Positions 63,401 through 64,000 of a DNA stretch of 64,000 bases are shown here, in pieces (the first letter of the stretch is position 1; each line of letters opens with the position of its first letter). The notes beneath the pieces are model-generated. The model ran no database searches and was not told where the DNA came from. It was given only the letters and a program-made list of their open reading frames with translations. The DNA comes from Mariprofundus micogutta. GTDB taxonomy: Bacteria > Pseudomonadota > Zetaproteobacteria > Mariprofundales > Mariprofundaceae. A program made the position numbers and the translations under genes. The DNA lies in the NCBI RefSeq assembly GCF_001895085.1, contig NZ_BDFD01000014.1, positions 1 through 64,000 on the forward strand, read 5' to 3'.

Positions 63401-63729
63401 TTGTTGTACGAAACTCAACGCTGCTGATCGATTTTATTCTTGATTATCGTAAGCAGGGTTTTGCTGTAAAAGAGTCGGTGCTGGAAGCGGGGGCCGTGCG
63501 TGCTCGCCCGATCCTGCTCACTGCCCTTGCTGTTGTTGCCGGCACATCGGTGATGATTACTGATCCGGTATTTGGCGGCCTGGGTGTATCGATGGCATTC
63601 GGAACCATTGCAGCAACAATTCTGACCCTGTTTATCACACCATTGATGTATTACCTCTGGATGAAGGGTAAACCGGACTGTACTGAAACCGATTATTCTG
63701 AAATGCCTGACACACAAACAAGGAGTTAA
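60415..63729 (+). CDS. RND efflux pump inner-membrane transporter (AcrB/MexB superfamily)
   Basis: The 1104-residue protein has 12 membrane helices in two halves with two large periplasmic loops. Helix 4 carries LGLLVDDAIVVIENIHRH with the paired acidic residues of the proton path. PREENPQIDVPAANVFVQMRGASPQEVQNLI is typical of a subgroup (often with ArsR and DUF2892 neighbours) distinct from AcrB itself. The long cytoplasmic loop with charged residues (SEANDHADDSHKD) is noteworthy. The substrate is unknown. It follows the adaptor by 13 bases. Confidence 0.93.
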   Translation: MSDNTELNIAGRLGKAAMFSNLTPMLSILIFLIGAVALMITPREENPQIDVPAANVFVQMRGASPQEVQNLIVRPMEMVLREMTGVEHSYGMAMDSLAVVTVMFKVGEDKEASLVKLYDRIMQNLDKIPVGASQPLVKPLDVDDVPASVITLSSKDMDGLSLKRLAERVRDQLAPLEGVSVANIIGGRDHEIGIQLDPIKLAAYRIPLDQLHRVLVSANVGGPVGSLIGNNNETKIWLDGYLKTADEVGQLVVGQAKNKPIYLKDVASITDGASDVEHFHRIGFGAHHVDQAMQGEPELPAVSITLAKKRGTNAVVVTQSIEEKLNALKGDFIPDNVQVNITRDSGNRANAAVNMLIEHLGIAIGTVILILLLFLGWREATIVTLNIPLILFVVLAIGLMADQTINRITLFALILALGLLVDDAIVVIENIHRHLHKGVKSMQDKARLIVIATNETGKPTIIATIAVILAFVPMAFVTGMMGPYMGPIPFNAPVAMAASLVIAYMFTPWIAQRFLPAKISTSEANDHADDSHKDWVYRTYMRYATPLIESAAVRRTFWLVTLVLFVAAMMQPGWQFLRPAGINGPLTPGTVELKMLPKGDNNTFNITIDLPEGASLEETDRVAREVADVLRSHPMVLDYETFVGQAGPIDFNGMLRGAVLRKGPNLADIRVNLVDKHDRSIRSDAIVLELRDLLAPVLTANPQSNIKLVEDPPGPPVRGTLLAEIYGPDYDTQRALAKEVRKKFEATYDVVDVDDSVGDEQIQLNVRVDKERAAHLGVVTQQVETALHDFLQGYDFGAVHMDDERHQVKLHVRLPKALRAHAEDLHRIYVSGSQGAVPLSAFATIEQTVASKPIYTKDGHQVTYVMAEPKQGSQVYPLLEMDWAIDETEVLPGTEVKTGGMRFTNTAPENTFGYHMLWDGEMRLTLDVFRDLGAAFIVALVLIYLLMVAYYGEFILPMMVMAPTALTMIGIFPGHWITGQPFTATSMIGMIALAGIVVRNSTLLIDFILDYRKQGFAVKESVLEAGAVRARPILLTALAVVAGTSVMITDPVFGGLGVSMAFGTIAATILTLFITPLMYYLWMKGKPDCTETDYSEMPDTQTRS

Positions 63730-63730
63730 C

Positions 63731-63955
63731 ATGAGTATTCAACGTGCGATTCGCATTATTGCGGGATCATTTATTCTTTTGAGCCTGTATCTGGCTTCAG
63801 TTTACAATGGTGTGGTTTTGAGTGAAGCAAGCTGGCTTTGGTTCACCATATTTATTGGTGTGAATTTACTACAATCAGGGATCACCAAATGGTGCCTGAT
63901 GGAAACCATCCTAGCCAAGTTGGGTATGAAAAGCTGCTGTGAAGCAAACAAATAA
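63731..63955 (+). CDS. DUF2892-family small membrane protein
   Basis: The 74-residue protein has two membrane helices (IRIIAGSFILLSLYLASVY and SWLWFTIFIGVNLLQSGI) and a cytoplasmic tail GMKSCC with paired cysteines, the usual look of DUF2892 (YgaP C-terminal type). It begins 1 base after the pump stop. Family members often sit beside rhodanese, sulfide or thiol-related genes, which supports a sulfur- or thiol-responsive ArsR cluster. Confidence 0.88.
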   Translation: MSIQRAIRIIAGSFILLSLYLASVYNGVVLSEASWLWFTIFIGVNLLQSGITKWCLMETILAKLGMKSCCEANK

Positions 63956-63980
63956 AAGCAATGGGTATTGCTTTTATTTG
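63949..63980 (+). terminator. Terminator at the end of the efflux cluster
   Basis: CAAATAAAAGCAAT (63949-63962) pairs perfectly with ATTGCTTTTATTTG (63967-63980) around GGGT. The stem overlaps the stop codon of the DUF2892 gene. AAAGGAG at 63991-63997 may be the ribosome site of the next gene, beyond the window. Confidence 0.75.
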
Positions 63981-64000
63981 TGCGATAGTCAAAGGAGATT

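Overview
The window is about 64 kb of an ordinary bacterial chromosome, moderate in GC, read here as a Gram-negative proteobacterium. Evidence for a Gram-negative envelope is an LptG-type lipopolysaccharide exporter subunit, LolA, a FadL-type porin, a TolC-type channel with an RND pump, and an MSHA-like type IV pilus with a secretin. The leuB-asd-fimV-truA order is typical of gammaproteobacteria, but an RNase J, a MutL with a complete endonuclease motif, no hfq between miaA and hflX, and a sulfide:quinone-oxidoreductase-like flavoprotein fit better with an early-branching lineage such as the Zetaproteobacteria (Mariprofundus and relatives). That assignment is an inference from gene content and was not tested by search.

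Layout. 1-1320: an AT-rich strip beside a tRNA-Leu(CAA) gene, with the 5' end of an IS3-type transposase, two related membrane peptides of about 30 residues and an exported pentapeptide-repeat protein. 1500-9725: a signalling block. A UrtA/AmiC-type binding lipoprotein, a Cache-HAMP histidine kinase and a single-domain response regulator run leftward; two tandem REC-PAS-GGDEF-EAL paralogues run rightward. 9830-13308: two UbiH-family flavin hydroxylases, a DsbA-family protein and a small parvulin. 13309-13682: a long imperfect inverted repeat. 13683-18905: tightly overlapping mutL, a CPA2 antiporter, miaA and hflX. 19067-22926: glyA, nrdR, leuB, asd. 22962-27546: fimV-like gene, an EcfT/CbiQ-like membrane gene and truA.

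27543-34383: a hybrid kinase, suhB, lptG, and a PAS hybrid kinase that appears to have lost the end of its ATPase domain and the reading frame into its receiver. 34455-34719: a 265-bp element with 20-bp terminal inverted repeats. 34826-42841: pyrE, RNase J, ftsK, lolA, a fadL-type gene, rarA and crcB. 43003-44812: a separately promoted and terminated transcript with the SQR-like flavoprotein and a 54-residue protein. 44928-46618: an ABC-2 exporter. 46745-57358: a leftward MSHA-like pilus locus (major pilin, MshE, MshG, a low-complexity secreted protein, a proline-rich pseudopilin, MshI, J, K, L and N-like genes). 57632-63955: ArsR regulator, TolC, membrane-fusion lipoprotein, RND pump and a DUF2892 protein.

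How it may fit together. The pilus ATPase carries two N-terminal MshEN repeats, a known c-di-GMP-binding fold, and two c-di-GMP enzymes with receiver domains sit next to a ligand-sensing kinase. A plausible but untested route is extracellular ligand -> kinase -> REC-GGDEF-EAL -> c-di-GMP -> MSHA-like pilus. Two identical 14-bp CRP/FNR-like half-site palindromes lie in the pilus locus, one upstream of the major pilin and one upstream of its second half, which suggests a shared regulator.
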